From: Allium sativum | Lineage: Eukaryota; Streptophyta; Magnoliopsida; Asparagales; Amaryllidaceae | NCBI GenBank assembly: GCA_030737875.1 | Contig: CM060923.1 | Location: 35,146,501 to 35,210,500 of the forward strand | Reading direction: 5' to 3' | DNA: 64,000 bases | Part shown: one piece after another, positions 49,853 through 60,871 of the stretch | Position numbering within the stretch: position 1 is the stretch's first letter | Layout of the letters: the number at the start of each line of letters is the position of its first letter | The notes under the pieces: model-generated | Databases searched by the model: none | What the model saw: only the letters and a program-made list of their open reading frames with translations | What the model was told of the DNA's origin: nothing | Translations under genes and position numbers: made by a program

Positions 49853-50647
49853 CTAACTAGGAAAGGAGATTGAGAATGTACCCTCAAAAAGAAATGGATA
49901 AAGCCCACGCATCTTCTCCTCGGTTTCCCAAGTTGCATCTTCATCGGCTTCACTTCACTGAACCTTTACCAACTTGACTTCTCGATTCCTCAGCTTCTTG
50001 ATCTCCGTTCCCAAGATACGAATCGGAGCTCGCCTCAAGGTTGCCTCTTTCTCTACCTCCACGTCTTCAAGAATGCTAGGCTCAACTACTTCGACTGACT
50101 CATGTAGGCATTTTCGGAGATGCGAGACATGAAAGACATTGTGCACTCCAGCTAGCTTCTCGGGCAATTCCACCCTATAAGCCATTTGCCCAATCTTCTC
50201 GATGATAGGGAAGGGTCCTACGAACCTTGGTGCTAGCTTTCCAACTGCTCCAAAACGAACCACATTTCGCAAAGGAGAAACCTTCACAAAGACCATATCT
50301 CCAACTTCAAACTTTAAGTCTGTCCTTCGCTTGTCTGCATAGGATTTCTGTCTGTCTTGGGCCGTTTTCATCTGCCTTCGAATCAACTCAACCTTCTCGG
50401 ATGTGTCCCTTATCATGTCGGGCCCAAGTATAAGCTTATCCGTCGTCTCCCACCAACATGTTGGTGACTTGCACGGCCTCCCATACAAAGCTTTGAATGG
50501 TGCCATCCCTATGCTTGCTTGGTAGCTGTTATTATAAGCAAACTCTATGAGAGGAAGGTGATCTTCCCAAGTGCCACCAAAGTCAAGAATGCATAGCCTC
50601 AACAGATCTTCTAGTACCCTATTCACCCTTTCGGTCTGACCATCCAT
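49853..50647 (-). pseudogene. G1 integrase C-terminus and chromodomain
   Basis: The frame opens with MDGQTERVNRVLED, which includes the catalytic Glu region, and continues through AYNNSYQASIGMAPFKALYGR, the GPF/Y module (FVGPFPIIEKIGQMAYRVELP, HNVFHVSHL) and into the chromodomain. The chromodomain is broken by TGA at 49955-49957 where Trp of KVQW is expected. After it DATWETEEKMRGLYPFLFE continues to the true stop at 49853. The chromodomain would recognise a histone mark and guide integration. The C-terminal location of the chromodomain is that of chromoviruses. Confidence 0.9.
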
Positions 50648-51949
50648 CTATGGGTGATAGGCCGTACTTAGATTCAATCGCGTACCCATCGCTTCTTGCA
50701 AACTATTCCAAAATTGGCTAGTGAAGATCGGGTAACGATCGCTAACTATGCTAGAAGGAACTCCATGCAATCGCACTATCTCTCGAAGATAAACAGATGC
50801 TAGCCATGATGCGGTCCTCTTGCTCTTCACTGGAATGAAATGAGCGCTCTTCGTGAGTCTATCCACTATGACCCATATGCTAGTATTCCCCTTCGTTGAT
50901 CTCGGCAATCCATCCACAAAATCCATAGAGATACTTTCCCACTTCCATAGCGGGATCTCCAATGGATGCAGTAGCCCACCGGGCTTCTTCGACTCAGCCT
51001 TTACTTGTTGGCAAACAATGCATCTAGAAACAAACTCTGCAACATCCTTTTTCATCCCATCCCAAAAGAAAATGCGCTTCATGTCCCGGTACATCTTATC
51101 CCCTCTGGGATGTATGGTCATCCTCGAGTGATGCGCCTCCTCAAGAACTTTATTTACTAAGTCTCCCACTCGTGGGACACATAGTCTTCCATCACGCCTT
51201 AGCCACCCCTTGTCATCAATAGTATATCTAGCGAGGTGACTTGACGTCTCACCCCGAATCAACTTGTCCATGATCTCGACTATCTGCGGGTCTTCCCTCT
51301 GTGAAGTCCCAACTTGATCAAGAAGTGTTGGTCTAAGCTCAAGGGATGCTAACGAACCAGTCATCGACTCAACAACGGGTGTAAAATCAAAGGTTGCCAA
51401 GAACTCTAGGCTCTTCATCTCAACAAACAAGGGACTCAAAGTCAACCTTCTTCTGCTTAGTGCATCCGCCACAACATTACCCTTGCCAGGGGTATAAGCT
51501 ATTTCGAAGTCATATGATGCCAAGAATTCCATCCACCTCTGCTGCCTTAGATTCAAATCTTTCTGCGAGAAGAGGTACTTGAGCGACTTGTGATCAGTAT
51601 ATAACTCAAACCTTTTGCCTAGAAGATAAGGGCGCCAGGATTTGAGTGCAAAAACGATCGCCGCCAACTCCAAATCATGAGTGGGGTAGTTCTTCTCATG
51701 AGCTTTGAGTTGCCTACCCCCAAAGCATATCACTCTCCCTTCTTGCATCAGGACAACGCCTAATCCCGTGCCACATGCATCGGTGTACACGGTAAACAAC
51801 TTCCCTCCATCGGGTAATGCTAGAACTGGAGCTGTGGTGAGGGCTTTCTTGAGCCTTCGAAAAGCAAGCTCACACTCTAAGTCCCATGTAAAGACTAAGT
51901 TCTTCTTCGTTAACTTAGTAAGAGGGGCTGAAATCCTAGCGAAGTTCAT
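50648..51949 (-). pseudogene. G1 RNase H and integrase core
   Basis: This 433-codon frame has RNase H with [45 protein letters not shown] and NVVADALSRR. It then has the integrase zinc domain (EEAHHSRMTIHP...CIVCQQVK) and core (SMDFVDGLPRS, IVSDRYPIFTSQFW). The stop TAG at 50648-50650 replaces a CAG (Gln) just before MDGQTERVN, so the catalytic Glu is cut off. The SDRY sequence is SDRD in most relatives. The upstream end is shifted from RT by a 28-bp tandem duplication at 51924-51975. Confidence 0.9.
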
Positions 51950-51975
51950 CAGGGGCTGAAATCCTAGCGAAGTCC
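51924..51975. repeat. 28-bp tandem duplication in pol
   Basis: A 28-base segment (51924-51951), starting AGGGGCTGAAATCC, is repeated directly from 51952. As 28 is not a multiple of three it breaks the RT to RNase H frame. The two resulting ORFs each repeat the FARISAP residues. Confidence 0.9.
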
Positions 51976-52751
51976 TTAATGAACTTCCTATAAAATCCTG
52001 CCAGACCGAGAAAGCTTCTCACTTCAGTTGCATTCTTCGGAACTTTCCAGTCTTGTACCGCCACTACTTTAGCGGGATCCACAGCTATGCCTTGCTTAGA
52101 AACTATATGCCCAAGGAACCGAACTTCCCTTCTCCAGAAATGGCATTTGGAGAACTTGGCTTTCAACTGATGAGCTCTAAGCATATCCATAACCTCCTTG
52201 AGATGTATAGCATGCTCTTCCTCGTCCTTAGAGAAGATCAGAATATCATCCACGAAGACAACCACAAACTTGTTAAGGAACTCCCTAAACACCCTACTCA
52301 TCAAATCAACGAAGTATATGGGTGCATTAGTCAAACCGAACGGCATGACTATCCATTCAAAGAATCCATCTGGAGTCCTAAACGCAGTCTTGTCAATACT
52401 ATCTTCAGCCACTCTAAGCTGATGGAATCCGGTGGCTAGATCGAGCTGAGAGAAAATAGAAGCACCTACAAGCTGGTCAAAGAGATCATCAATCCTCGGT
52501 AACGGGTGCCTATTCTTCTTTGTCAGCTTGTTTAACTCATGATAATCAACACATAGACGAAGCGAACCATCCGCCTTAGTAGCGAATACCACAGGAGCAG
52601 CCCATTCAGAAATGCTTCTCCTAATGAAATTTTTCTCAAGCAACTCCTTGATTTGCTTGCTAAGCTCTCTTCTTTCTCGCGGGGCCATGTGCCTAACAGG
52701 TAATGAAACTGGCTTGGCATTATCAACAAGATAAATACGGAAGTCTATCTC
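51936..52751 (-). pseudogene. G1 reverse transcriptase
   Basis: The open stretch from 52688 has [59 protein letters not shown], the FVDD active site ([11 protein letters not shown]), FLGHIVS and [12 protein letters not shown]. Upstream it is in the same frame as the protease, separated only by the TGA at 52752-52754, which fits a CGA codon changed to TGA. Downstream the frame is lost at the 28-bp duplication. All catalytic residues of RT are present. Confidence 0.92.
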
Positions 52752-53294
52752 TCATTTAGGGGGTAACCCCTTCACCTCATCAAAAACATCAGGATATTCT
52801 CGGACCACCCTCACAGATTGAAGATTGTCAATAGACGAGTCGAGGGATTCAAGATAACATAACATGACGGGATCCAGAGGGTTACAAGAAATCTCTAGGG
52901 TATTGCCAAGGTGAGTCATAGGCCTCACTACCCTATGCTCACAATCGAGAATGGCTCCATAACTGGACAACCAATCCATGCCCAAAATCAACCTGTATCC
53001 CATGAACCCGAGAACATAAGCATTACATGTGAATTCTACGGTCAAGATAGAAATCCTCAAATCCATACAAATCATAGATAGATGGGCGGAACCCCCAATT
53101 GGATTTGAAACACTAACGGGTTCCTCAACTAGACTAGTACTTAGGTGCAAACTTTCAACAATGTCATAAGAAATAAAGGTATGCGATGCGCCAGAATCAA
53201 ATAAAGTTCGAACAGGAAAACCAGAAATGTAAACAAGGCTTTCTACAGAAATACTACCTCGGTCCGGAGCTGGAGTAGTGTTGAGAGCATGCAT
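52752..53294 (-). pseudogene. G1 aspartic protease
   Basis: The segment shows VRTLFDSGASHTFIS (active-site DSGA near residue 33 of this open piece) and LILGMDWLSSYGAILD, the standard gypsy protease pattern. It ends in the linker FDEVKGLPPK. It is in frame with the gag zinc-knuckle piece (stop TGA at 53301-53303, also a probable CGA to TGA change) and with RT downstream. Confidence 0.9.
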
Positions 53295-53300
53295 CTGCCC

Positions 53301-53714
53301 TCAAGAAGGTCCTGCCCGCTGAGTCTGTCCTTGCCCCTGTCCTTGCTTCTTTGGGCAATCCTTACTGTAGTGTCCAGACTCTCCGCAATGAAAGCATTCT
53401 CCCAACTTCCTCTTCTTCTTCCTACAATCTTTGGCTATGCGTCCAGTGATCCCACAGAAGTTGCACTTCCTTATCTCCCTTTCCTTGTTGTTGTTGGCCT
53501 TGTTACCCTTGTTGTTCTTGTTGTTCTGGTTGCTCTGATTGTTCTGGTTACCTCCCCACTTGGAGTCCGCCTTCTTGGTTTGAGTCTCATTAAGCTTAAG
53601 TTCTTTCTTGCCATTCTTATCATCTCCTTGGAGCAAGGCCATATCCACTAAGCTCTCAAAAGTGGCCCCCATGGGTATATGAGACATGGCCAAACTATGC
53701 AATGGCTCATTCAA
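53301..53714 (-). pseudogene. G1 gag C-terminal part (nucleocapsid zinc knuckles)
   Basis: A Lys/Asn-rich segment precedes two knuckles: CNFCGITGRIAKDC, where the zinc-binding His is replaced by Arg, and an intact CFHCGESGHYSKDC. A Gln/Gly tail follows. Gag packs element RNA in virus-like particles. A frameshift near 53715-53750 separates it from the gag N-terminal part. The first knuckle is therefore damaged as well as the frame. Confidence 0.88.
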
Positions 53715-54289
53715 TCCTCGAGCAAAGCGTAGAGCCTCTTCTGAGGCGTGTTAACCATGTCTAAACCGAATCGAGCAAGCTGGTTAAACTTATTCACATA
53801 CTCCCTCATGGTCATGTCCCCTTGCTTCAAAGATATAAACCTCTCCAATTGCAGATTCTCTTCAACAGATGATAGAAACTTAAGCCCAAACCTCATCCTA
53901 AAGTCGGCCCAAGTCTCTATAGGCCTAGTAGCGTTGGTGACCTCCCACCAATAAGAAGCTTCCTCTTTCAATAGGCATACTGCCAACAGAACTTTCCTAC
54001 GGTCTTCTACATCAAAGATTGCAAAAAGGTCTTCAGTTTCCTTTAACCAGTTTCTTGCCTCAACATAAGTCTCTGTCCCAACAAAATTCCTGCCACCCAT
54101 CGCCTTAAAGTCTTTGCAAATCTTCGCGAAATCCGCTTGTGGACGCTGAGGAGGAGGAGGAGGAGGAACCTCAGGTACGGGAGGAGGAGTGGGAGTGTTT
54201 GCTGGGCCCGCATCGTTGGCCCTAGCTTCCAAGTACCTTCGGAACCATCCGAGTATGGGTACTCCCTCGGGAAGATTAAGATCGGCCAT
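53711..54289 (-). pseudogene. G1 gag N-terminal part
   Basis: The first ATG in frame is at 54289 (MADLNLPEG). A proline run (PPPPPP near 54160) is followed by the retrotransposon gag core: WLKETEDLFAIFDVEDRRK, EEASYWWEV, TWADFRMRFGLKF, LKQGDMTMREYVNKFNQLARF. The frame ends in a stop at 53711 because of a shift a few codons upstream. The 5' leader between here and the primer site (54290-54466) holds no other ORF. Confidence 0.9.
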
Positions 54290-54466
54290 GCTGAAAAAGG
54301 AAAAGACAGATTCAGAATGAGGAAACAAAGGATAGTGCTAATGGCTTTTTGGTGAATAGCCTTTTAAAATAAACTAGACTTTTTTCTTGGAAAAATACTT
54401 ACTTGGTTTTGAAAATAGTTTTTCAAAAAGGTTTTTAAAACTTTTGTCCGGTCTAGTAAAACTCAG

Positions 54467-54478
54467 GCTCTGATACCA
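54467..54478 (-). other. primer-binding site of G1
   Basis: The minus strand reads TGGTATCAGAGC exactly, complementary to the initiator-Met tRNA 3' end, two bases from the 5' LTR border at 54481. Confidence 0.95.
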
Positions 54479-55706
54479 AATGTAACACCCCACCTCCGCC
54501 AGGGCCACACTCACGAGTGCTGGCACTAGCTTTGGAGGGGTGTTGTCTAGGTAAACATGCACAGAGATATCGCAAGACAGAACATAGATAAATAAATAAG
54601 TAAAGCAGCGGTAGAAATTTAAAAACCATAGTTAACCATTTCAAAACCAAATAGTCAACTTACATCAAAGTACTTAGTCATTATCTTCCAACTACCACAA
54701 GTCTAGAAAATATAAACTGAAAATAACATAAACTAAACTATCCCCAAGATAGATGTGATGAAGCCATAGCAAGCTCAAGTCCAAACCGTATATGAGCTGT
54801 CAAGAAAGCAAGCCAAATGTCCAAGCTAAGCACTAGTGTTCCCTCCCTGACAACCTGGGGGGGGGAACGGAAGAAAATAGGCGAAAGAAAAAGGGTCAGT
54901 CATAAAGACTGGTAAGTCCTACCTACTATTAGTATAAAAACTAATAAAGTTAACTAAACATGAGAAACTGAGATGAAACATAAAGATGGTAACTAACTAG
55001 CATGATAAATAGATAACAAGGTAGATCAAGTGAGGCATCGCATATACAAGGTTTAGTTTTTGCACCAATAGTAATAGTATTCCAACCCATGTCAAGTATA
55101 CACAAGAAATGATCCCTTGGCCCAATATCATGAGATGACCCAAGTCAAGGTCCAACTACACGGTCTAGTCGATCGGCTCCCTATAAGCCTAACTCGTCGA
55201 GTGTCGGTGTCATACAGCCCAATCACGAATGTAGCTACTCTGTGCTAGGTCCACCCTAGGGTGTATCAAGCCCTAGGGTGCCAACCACTGACACCATTCA
55301 TAGCACGCACAGTGTACAACTACTGGTGCCCACGCCTGCTTTTTCAACTCCGGACTACGTGCACGACCATAGTTCGCCTGAACCTACAATGGCGCACCAA
55401 ACTCTGTCGTCATTTTGGTCGCTTACAATCAGCCCAGTAATCGTGCCCCACCCTAGCCTAGTCCCTAGGGTATCGTTGATACATCCAAGAGGGTTACTGC
55501 TGAAAAGGACCACGTAACTAGGGTTTCTAACGGGTTAAGTGTGGTTAACCCAATCCAATCATGTATCAAGTTGGTTAAGTGTACCCAAGTGGTTCATGAC
55601 TTAACCCCATCCAATCATGTATCAAGTTGGTTAAGTGTTTCCAAGTGGTTCATGACTTAACCCTAACATGTGGCATTAATTAATCTAATGCACCCAACCT
55701 CTCACA

Positions 55707-55775
55707 TTAGACTTTGTTGTGGTTACTGGATATGCCGGGCGGGTCCGGGCAGCTTTACACCACAACCTAGTCTAA
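55707..55775 (-). other. covarying hairpin a, G1 5' LTR
   Basis: Same structure as 47696-47764. The core here is GCCGGGCGGGTCCGGGCAG, where the other LTR has two C-to-T changes. Confidence 0.7.
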
Positions 55776-55812
55776 CCTCGGGTTTCAAGCGCGATATGAC
55801 CAACTTCTCACA

Positions 55813-55886
55813 TTGGGTCCTATTGTTTGTAGCCACTGGATTTGCCGGGCGGTTCCGGGCAGGTTTACGCTACAAACTCAACCCAA
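55813..55886 (-). other. covarying hairpin b, G1 5' LTR
   Basis: Same structure as 47802-47875, with stems intact. Confidence 0.7.
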
Positions 55887-56821
55887 CCTCGAGTTGGCCA
55901 CTTTATGGTTTTCTACATGTCATGACCATATTCAAGTTTTCAAGCATAATAAAGTTTCATGTCACATTTCAAGTCATGTTTTTCATGTCATTTCAAGTTT
56001 GCCTAACTACCCATAACGTATCCCCATCGCACGTAAATTCGCATCAACACAAGTGAATCAAGAAACATAAAAATATGACCAAGATGGGCATAAGGTTGGT
56101 AAAGTGGGTCATAAGTTAAACATGATGATATTTGAGGCAAAGGTGTTCATCACAACTAGCATATAGGATTATTGGCCTCAAAACATGTATGACATCAAAC
56201 TTAGCAAATAAACTTGTGGGTAACATGTAGTTCAACATCATAGGCAAAGGTGAAACATGATAATAGTTGACATAGGGTGATAAACTTGTGGGTAGCATGT
56301 AGTTCAACATCATATGCAAGTTTACATCAAGGTTATGAGGGGTTCTAGGTTGCATTATGCATAATCCCCACATAAAGCTCATAGCTTTCTACCCAAAAAT
56401 CAAGGTAAATGGTACTAGGTTCATGATAGTGCCACAATCATAGATCAAAAGAGTCATAAATGGATCTATGCATACAAAGATAGCCCCAAGACAAGTATTA
56501 TACCAAAAGTCCCATTTCAACTTGCTATATGATCATATTAACTTCATAGTTTAAATCTAAGAGTAGAGTGGGGCTTACAAAGCGTGGCTATGAGAACTAG
56601 AACCAAATAGAACAAGATAGAGACATTGTAGAAGCTCTAGGAATGATGTAGCAACAAAAGTAGCCTTGAGAATAAGTAGCACCTTTGATAGAAAGAAGAA
56701 AGCTTGCTCCTTTTTGCCTTAGAAGCTCTCAAGATGAAGATGGAGGCCATGATTAGGGAACATTTTGGCAGAATTTAGTTGTTAGGATGATTTGCGATGG
56801 TTTAGGCTAGGTATTAGGATG

Positions 56822-56829
56822 TTTTTATA
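56822..56829 (-). promoter_or_regulatory. putative TATA box, G1 5' LTR
   Basis: TATAAAAA on minus, about 440 bp from the LTR sense start at 57271. The GTCGAC minisatellite lies about 130 bp upstream in the sense direction. Confidence 0.6.
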
Positions 56830-56959
56830 GGCGTAGAGACTAGTTTAGGCCATAGGATTAACCCTAGTTTAGATCTGAACCATCAAATCTCGTCACAGGC
56901 TAGCTGAGCAGACCAAAGGAGCAAACAGGTGCACCAGGGAAAACCTGGCCGACCAGGGA

Positions 56960-57015
56960 GGTCGACACCCCAGTCGACCTAGGGGGAGCAGGTCGACCCC
57001 CCAGTCGACCTGGGG
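56960..57015. repeat. GTCGAC palindromic minisatellite in U3, 5' LTR
   Basis: Four GTCGAC sites with flanking C/G runs. The 3' LTR has six, so unit number changed after insertion. Confidence 0.85.
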
Positions 57016-58324
57016 TAGGGCGGGAAATTTTCCCGCCTAATCTTCTTTTGGCTGAATTTGAATTTCGGGCTGAATTTTGAATTTTCTCAAGTCTTCTATG
57101 GGCCATAACTTGGTCATACAGACTCCGATTTACGAAATTTCGGACTCGTTTTCAAGCAGAATTTCGAGACGAACGCAATGGCGTAACCCGTTCCCATTGA
57201 TTCTTAATTTATAATTTAATTCTGCCCTGATTTCTTGTTTTAACATGTTATTAAAAATTCGGGTTGTTACAGATTTAATCTAGGGTTTTCTATCGAGCGT
57301 TCCCTAGATTCAACTAGGGTTTATGCGACTTGTCTACTACTTCTCGGATTCAGGATTTATGCCACCTAGGTCCACTAGGGATTATGCTACCTGTCGAACG
57401 ATGCCCCTAGTCTAGGACACACTACCTAGAGTGGTATATGTTCCTAGACTTTCCCCACGTAAGTGTCGCGAATCGTTTATCGCTGTCTAGATGCACATGT
57501 CCTGAAATGTGCGACCCGAGTCCCATGGTAGGGCTATTCTAGAAACACGGAACTAGGTCCGGAGCTTTCAGATATCTGCCGATGCAGATGCTAAGGTCTG
57601 TTTTTCTACCAGTGGTTACGGTCCCACATGACCCCTCCCTCAACTAATGAAAGGAAATCCAAGAAAATCAAGCACGAGAACTATACTCTTGCCACCCTAT
57701 GCCCCACTTTCCTATTGGCCAGCCTCACCCATAACCAGATAGCAAGTATATGGTCTGTTGGGAGTTCTCTGCCTTTCCGCACGCGTACTACGATTGACTC
57801 AAGATGGTAGGTAGACGACGAGTCGCTATCACAGGGCTGCTGGTCTCGTCGAATCACGCTGGTCCATCCTAGTCTTTAGGTTGCCTTAAATTGCAACCAA
57901 GGCATACCCTTGGTTCTTCTGACGCAGACCTTAACCTCTGTGAGCCCAGGTGGATCATCTGCAACCTCACAGAGGGATACCAAGAGTACCCTCACGTCCC
58001 CCGAAGCTACGTGCTTCTAAACCCAGTCCGCTGGAGCCTTTTTCGAAATCGGATGAACGTTTGCTCCTTCTCATGTACTTGTTAAGCGATGATCTACCAT
58101 ATCGGGTTATTCATCTATTATGGACTGGCTCAGTTTTCTTGACTAAGAATTATTACTTAGTTGTTCTCAACTAAGGTTTACCACCTAGTTTCTTTTCTCA
58201 TAAATCTTGTTAACTAAGGTTTATCACTTAGTTTCTTTAACTAGGGATTTCAACTTAGCTCCCGTTCTCGATTGTTTCTTAACTAGGGTTTACTACTTAG
58301 CCCTCATTCTCGTCAAGTTGGATT

Positions 58325-59036
58325 GGTTAAGTGTCATTAGTCAATTCAAGTTAGCTTAACCTATTCCTTTGTCATATTAAACTGGCTAAGTGTTATCAGT
58401 AGTTCATGTCGACTTAACCCTATCACAAACCAAGTTATATTGGTTAAGTATTTCTTATTACTTAACCCAACCCATTCATCTTGTATTGGTTATGTGTCCC
58501 TTTTTACCTAACCTTGCCCATCTGTTTTAACTAACATGTTATAATGGTTAAGTGTTCCCTTAGTTAACTTAACCCTAACATCTGTTTAATTAACATGTTC
58601 TAATGGTTAGGTGTTGTCCCTTCATGTTTCAACTTAACCCTGTTCAATTTATCACACTATGATGGTTAAGTGTTCTAAGTTTACTTAACCCTACCCTCTA
58701 GTCCAGCTAACATATTAAATTGGCTAAGTGTATTTACTTAACCTTACCCACTTATCTAGCTGACGTGTTATAATGGTTAAGTATTCTAAATTTACTTAAC
58801 CTCACCCACTTATCTAATTATCAGGTTATACCGGTTAAGTGTCCTGAATTTACTTAACCTCACCCTCTAGTCTAGTTAATATGTTAAATTGGTTAAGTAT
58901 ATTAACTTTACTTAACCTCACCTTCTAGTCTAGTTAACATGTTAAATTGGCTAAGTGTTTTCTTAGTTACTTAACCCCTACAAGTCTTGTCTTGTTAACA
59001 TGTTAAGCTGGTTAAGTGTTTTAGTTAACTTAACCC
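58325..59036. repeat. 13-unit GGTTAAGT...ACTTAACC tandem array
   Basis: About 13 diverged units of 50-65 bp, each with GG(T/C)TAAGTGT followed 10-30 bases later by ACTTAACC(C/T), then a spacer with AACATGTTA. The two halves of each unit can pair into a short stem. A related, looser CTAGGGTTTA/ACTTAG repeat precedes it at 58165-58310. Confidence 0.85.
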
Positions 59037-59078
59037 TACCATCTGTCCTTAGCCTCTTAGAGCACCTGACAACTCACA

Positions 59079-59151
59079 TTAGACAGATATTGCTACAGTT
59101 ACTGGATGTGCCGGTCGGTTCCGGGCAGATTTACACCGTAGCTCAGTCTAA
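59079..59151 (-). other. covarying hairpin c, G3 LTR
   Basis: Outer stem TTAGAC with GTCTAA, inner stem GCTACAG with CCGTAGC. The single mismatch is a G-U pair if minus RNA is considered. The core (GTGCCGGTCGGTTCCGGGCAG, minus one end base) matches the G1 hairpins. Confidence 0.65.
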
Positions 59152-59190
59152 CCTCGGGTCATTATTGGGCTCAATGCTTATCCACCCACA

Positions 59191-59262
59191 TTGGATAGGT
59201 ATTGTTGTGACTACTGGACAGCCGGGCGGGTCCGGGCAGGTTTACATCACAACTCAATCCAA
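59191..59262 (-). other. covarying hairpin d, G3 LTR
   Basis: Outer stem TTGGAT with ATCCAA, inner stem GTTGTGA with TCACAAC, core GCCGGGCGGGTCCGGGCAG. It stands about 110 bp from hairpin c, the same spacing as a to b in G1. Confidence 0.7.
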
Positions 59263-60593
59263 CCTCGGGTTAAGCATACTCGTATTTTCTAGATTTACAC
59301 TTTTTACTTATGTAAATATTTCATGTCACATGTTTTATTCCAAACTAATGGTACATAATTTATATCATTTATGGTCTTAACCCACTTCATGGTTTTTAGG
59401 CCCGCCGACATATTAACATACTTTAATTTAATAGTTAGTCCCAACGTTACCCTCGCTCGATTATTCATATTAATCGTATGAAGATATTGGGCCCGCTAAT
59501 AGGCCCAATCCATAAACAAAGTAAGGAAGGGAGCATAGGTTCAATGAACCTATACTATGAAATTTGGCCTAAACATAGTTATCGATTAGCGTGTGACATA
59601 AAGGTGTAACTAGATAAATAAGGTGATCTCGCATAACATGAATCATAACATTGCATAACATGTCACAAAATTGCACATGAATATTGGATCTAGTTAGATA
59701 GGTGTCATGTAAATCATAAATTCTGGACTATTATAAAGATATAACATGGTATAGTATAATAGGTGTCACATGCAATGGCGTACTTTTAGACTTGTTTAAA
59801 CATGGTTTTATACACATATAACTAGACATAATGTCAAACACCAAACTAGCATAAAAATGTCCACTTTTTGACATAACCCAAAGGTGTAAACTAACTTTAC
59901 ATCAAGTAGCCTATTTCAACATGAAGCTAGTATAATTTGTGTAACCAAAAGGTACTTGCATAAACCCAATTATCACTTGCAATTAAACATAATAACGTAT
60001 ACAAAGGTTTGGAGTCGTGTGGGCATAAAAGGTTTCAACTTGGAACATGTTTACATGAGTCTCAACTTAGGCCTAAAAAGAATATATGCTAACCATGTTA
60101 ACGACATAACATAAAGATGTCAATTCTAGTTTTTACTACAAACTTGCAAATGATATTTTCATATACAAATGTCAATAGGTTCGCATCAACCAATTTATGC
60201 CACAAATCCCCAATACAAAATATGACATAATCAACGCAATACACAGAATTTACATCAATATTGTACGATAGTAAAACCCCAATTTCATTTACATCGAATC
60301 ACATCGCTATTTCTATTCATATTCAGAAAACCACTATACTTACAACGGGCGCTGAAACTTGTTTTCTGGTTTCTGTTATTCTGAAACTGAGATGCGCTCC
60401 TTTGGGTAGACTAACGTTGCGTTGATTAATTTTGATTAAACTTTTATCTTCTTCTTAATTTGATTTGTCTCTAAGCTTTAGTGTTGGCTTGTCTCTAGGC
60501 TTTCTAATTGACGGCCATTCCTAGTTCCTTTCCAGCAGCATGACGGCTTTAGTATTCTATTATTTGTGTGAGTTTAGGGTTAGACTTGAGTTG

Positions 60594-60601
60594 TATTTAT
60601 A
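60594..60601 (-). promoter_or_regulatory. putative TATA box of the G3 LTR
   Basis: TATAAATA on minus, about 480 bp from the LTR sense start at 61084; the same arrangement as in G1. Confidence 0.55.
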
Positions 60602-60775
60602 GAATTTCAATCTAATTAGAGCCATCGATGAAGCTAGAGTGAATCCAGACCATCCATCTCAAGAGAAGCCAAACAGAAAGTGATATGTAAGCCCTAGTGA
60701 CTCAGCCAAGCCTCAGAATTCGACCAGACCCTGACCAGGCCAGCCAGGGCCTGACCAGCAGGTCTTTCAGACCTA

Positions 60776-60871
60776 GGCGCACTTGGCAGGTGCGCCAGGC
60801 TAAAATTGTACTAGCGCACTTCCCAAGTGCGCCAGTTCAATTTTGTTCTGGCGCACTTCCCAAGTGCGCCA
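60776..60871. repeat. GGCGCACTT...AAGTGCGCC palindromes in G3 U3
   Basis: Three near-identical palindromes at 60776-60796, 60813-60834 and 60849-60871. The last has perfect 10-bp arms around CCC. They lie about 175 bp upstream of the TATA box in sense direction. Confidence 0.85.

Larger units (their letters stand above)
46469..57271 (-). mobile_element. G1: complete Tekay/Del-like chromodomain gypsy element
   Basis: This 10.8-kb element has two LTRs of 2820 and 2791 bp, a primer-binding site, polypurine tract, and gag, protease, RT, RNase H, integrase and chromodomain in that order on minus. It is flanked by GATTT at 46464-46468 and 57272-57276, a perfect 5-bp target duplication. The LTRs are close: I count about five substitutions in their first 280 bases. 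It is the youngest LTR insertion in the right half. A few stops and two frameshifts in gag-pol make this copy non-autonomous. Confidence 0.95.
54481..57271 (-). repeat. G1 5' LTR
   Basis: Second copy of the LTR, with the same content as the 3' LTR: GGTTAAGT units (55533-55662), hairpins (55707-55775, 55813-55886), TATA box and palindromic minisatellite. As the 5' LTR on minus it is the one that would drive the element's RNA. Confidence 0.95.
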
